A DNA stretch of 6,416 bases. Source: Clostridiales bacterium (GTDB lineage: Bacteria > Bacillota > Clostridia > Tissierellales > Sedimentibacteraceae). Numbering within the stretch: the stretch's first letter is position 1; every line of letters begins with the position of its first letter. The position numbers were made by a program, and so were the translations under genes. Location: assembly GCA_003497505.1 (NCBI GenBank), contig DNNV01000112.1, forward strand, positions 1 through 6,416, in the 5' to 3' direction. Below are positions 5,532 to 6,416 of this stretch, in pieces. Under the pieces are notes generated by a model. It worked only from the letters and a program-made list of their open reading frames with translations. It did not search any database and was not told where the DNA came from.

Positions 5532-6416
5532 TTAACTGTTTTTTCTGATTAAATCAGAGTTAGCAACTGAAAGCACCGCTAAAAATGCAAAGCATATTAT
5601 TACGGCAGCCTGTCCGTTTGCTGTAGGACCTTTTGCGCTTGAAGCAAGTGCGAAGTTGTGAGCCAGCGCCGCGCCTACTATCATTCCGAACACTGTTACG
5701 GCTGAATCTGAGTTGCCTTCTCCCGAAAGTATAAGCTGTCTCAATGGGCAGCCTCCTAAAAGCACGGAGCCCCATCCAACCAATGCCATTCCTAAGAAGT
5801 TCCAGAGACCGTCAGTATGTGCAACAGGCTGAGCTTCAAAACCGAGTTTAAAGTTGCTCAACGCTACATTTCCTATTGCGGTAACCACTATGATTGTAAC
5901 AAAGCCAAGCAGAAGGTAATTTTGCTTGAACATTATCTGATCTCTCATGCCTCCGACCATACAAAGCCTTGTTCTTTGCGCCAATAGTCCGACTATCAAA
6001 CCGCACAGCAGGGAAATGGCTATTGGAGCGTGCTGGCTTGCGGGGCCTTCCTTGCTGAAGAATATAAATGCAGGAGCTGCAATCAAAAGAATTAAAAGTC
6101 CTATTGCAAATAATGGCATTATATATCCGTCAAATGATGATGTTTTATAATTTCGTTTAAGGCTGAATCCCTTGTTTAGAAATATTATGCCTACGCCTAT
6201 TCCGGCAGCGAATCCAGCTAAGCCGATAATTGCATTTAGATCTCCGCCGCCTATTCTCAGCATCATTCTCAGAGGGCATCCAAGGAACATCAGGGCTCCT
6301 ATCATTACCGCAATTCCGAGAAAGAATCTTGTTATGGGAGAAGAGCCTCCCTTTGACTGAAATTCCTTTCCTGCATATGCTGCAATAAATGCACCTAAAA
6401 TCAGGCCGATTATTTC
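5532..6416 (-). CDS. yedE: YeeE/YedE family membrane transporter, putative selenium transporter (5' end outside window)
   Basis: The frame is open to the right edge, so the N-terminus is missing. The Met at 6305 is internal, and 37 further codons upstream of it are in frame. The visible 294 residues are strongly hydrophobic. They show the internal duplication of the YeeE/YedE family: GIAVMIGALMFLGCPLRMM near the start and GMALVGWGSVLLGGCPLRQL in the second half, each followed by a Gly-rich and acidic segment and another helix. RLCMVGGMRDQIM precedes the second repeat. Counting from the Met at 6305, the conserved cysteines are Cys10, Cys115 and Cys186. In characterised YeeE proteins such cysteines pass thiosulfate across the membrane. 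The version found beside TusA-like and DUF3343 genes is annotated as a putative selenium transporter, and I infer that role from the neighbours. It is first in the visible operon, and its promoter lies beyond the window. Confidence 0.9.
   Translation of the reverse strand, partial: EIIGLILGAFIAAYAGKEFQSKGGSSPITRFFLGIAVMIGALMFLGCPLRMMLRIGGGDLNAIIGLAGFAAGIGVGIIFLNKGFSLKRNYKTSSFDGYIMPLFAIGLLILLIAAPAFIFFSKEGPASQHAPIAISLLCGLIVGLLAQRTRLCMVGGMRDQIMFKQNYLLLGFVTIIVVTAIGNVALSNFKLGFEAQPVAHTDGLWNFLGMALVGWGSVLLGGCPLRQLILSGEGNSDSAVTVFGMIVGAALAHNFALASSAKGPTANGQAAVIICFAFLAVLSVANSDLIRKNS

Noticed and set aside
5291..5548. Plus-strand open frame of 85 codons opposite tusA
   Set aside because: It is antisense to a well-recognised tusA gene and the start of its operon partner, has no ribosome binding site and no recognisable domain.

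Overview
The window looks like chromosome from an AT-rich, low-GC Gram-positive anaerobe of the Clostridia or Tissierellia type. The basis is the codon and base composition, strong GGAGG-type ribosome binding sites, a sigma factor paired with a DUF4179-type anti-sigma factor, and a YedE/TusA/DUF3343 selenium-sulfur cluster of the kind found in such anaerobes. I cannot name a genus. No rRNA, tRNA, CRISPR array or insertion sequence is visible.

Layout, left to right. (1) Positions 2-544, plus strand: the C-terminal end of a multi-spanning membrane protein, probably an ABC-exporter-type permease, cut by the window edge. (2) 613-2157, plus: a probable two-gene unit with an AI-2E-family (PF01594) membrane protein and a DUF1801/YdhG-like small protein. 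It has its own candidate promoter and ends in a 19-bp perfect hairpin. (3) 2276-4157, plus: a sigma-70-family ECF-like sigma factor and its membrane-anchored DUF4179 anti-sigma partner, almost abutting and followed by a terminator. (4) 4231-5030, plus: a near-consensus housekeeping promoter (TAGACA, 17 bp, TATAAT) overlapped and followed by palindromes. It drives an unlisted 27-codon small ORF with an excellent ribosome binding site and then a three-helix membrane protein with a DUF5673-like C-terminal domain. (5) 5075-6416, minus: a tight operon yedE-like (5' end off the window), tusA-like and DUF3343, converging on the plus-strand genes across a 44-bp gap.

The minus-strand genes form the clearest functional module. 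A YeeE/YedE-family membrane importer would bring in a selenium or sulfur species, and two small cysteine-bearing carriers (TusA with a CPxP motif, DUF3343 with a CGIC motif) would pass it on. The sigma/anti-sigma pair is a self-contained envelope-signalling unit whose regulon is not visible here. The remaining genes are membrane or housekeeping functions without an obvious shared pathway.

The least explained parts are the 27-codon ORF with its palindromic promoter region, and the repeated ATG-NN-ATG start architecture shared by the sigma and anti-sigma genes. I do not see evidence for a wholly new system; most of the window is ordinary genome.
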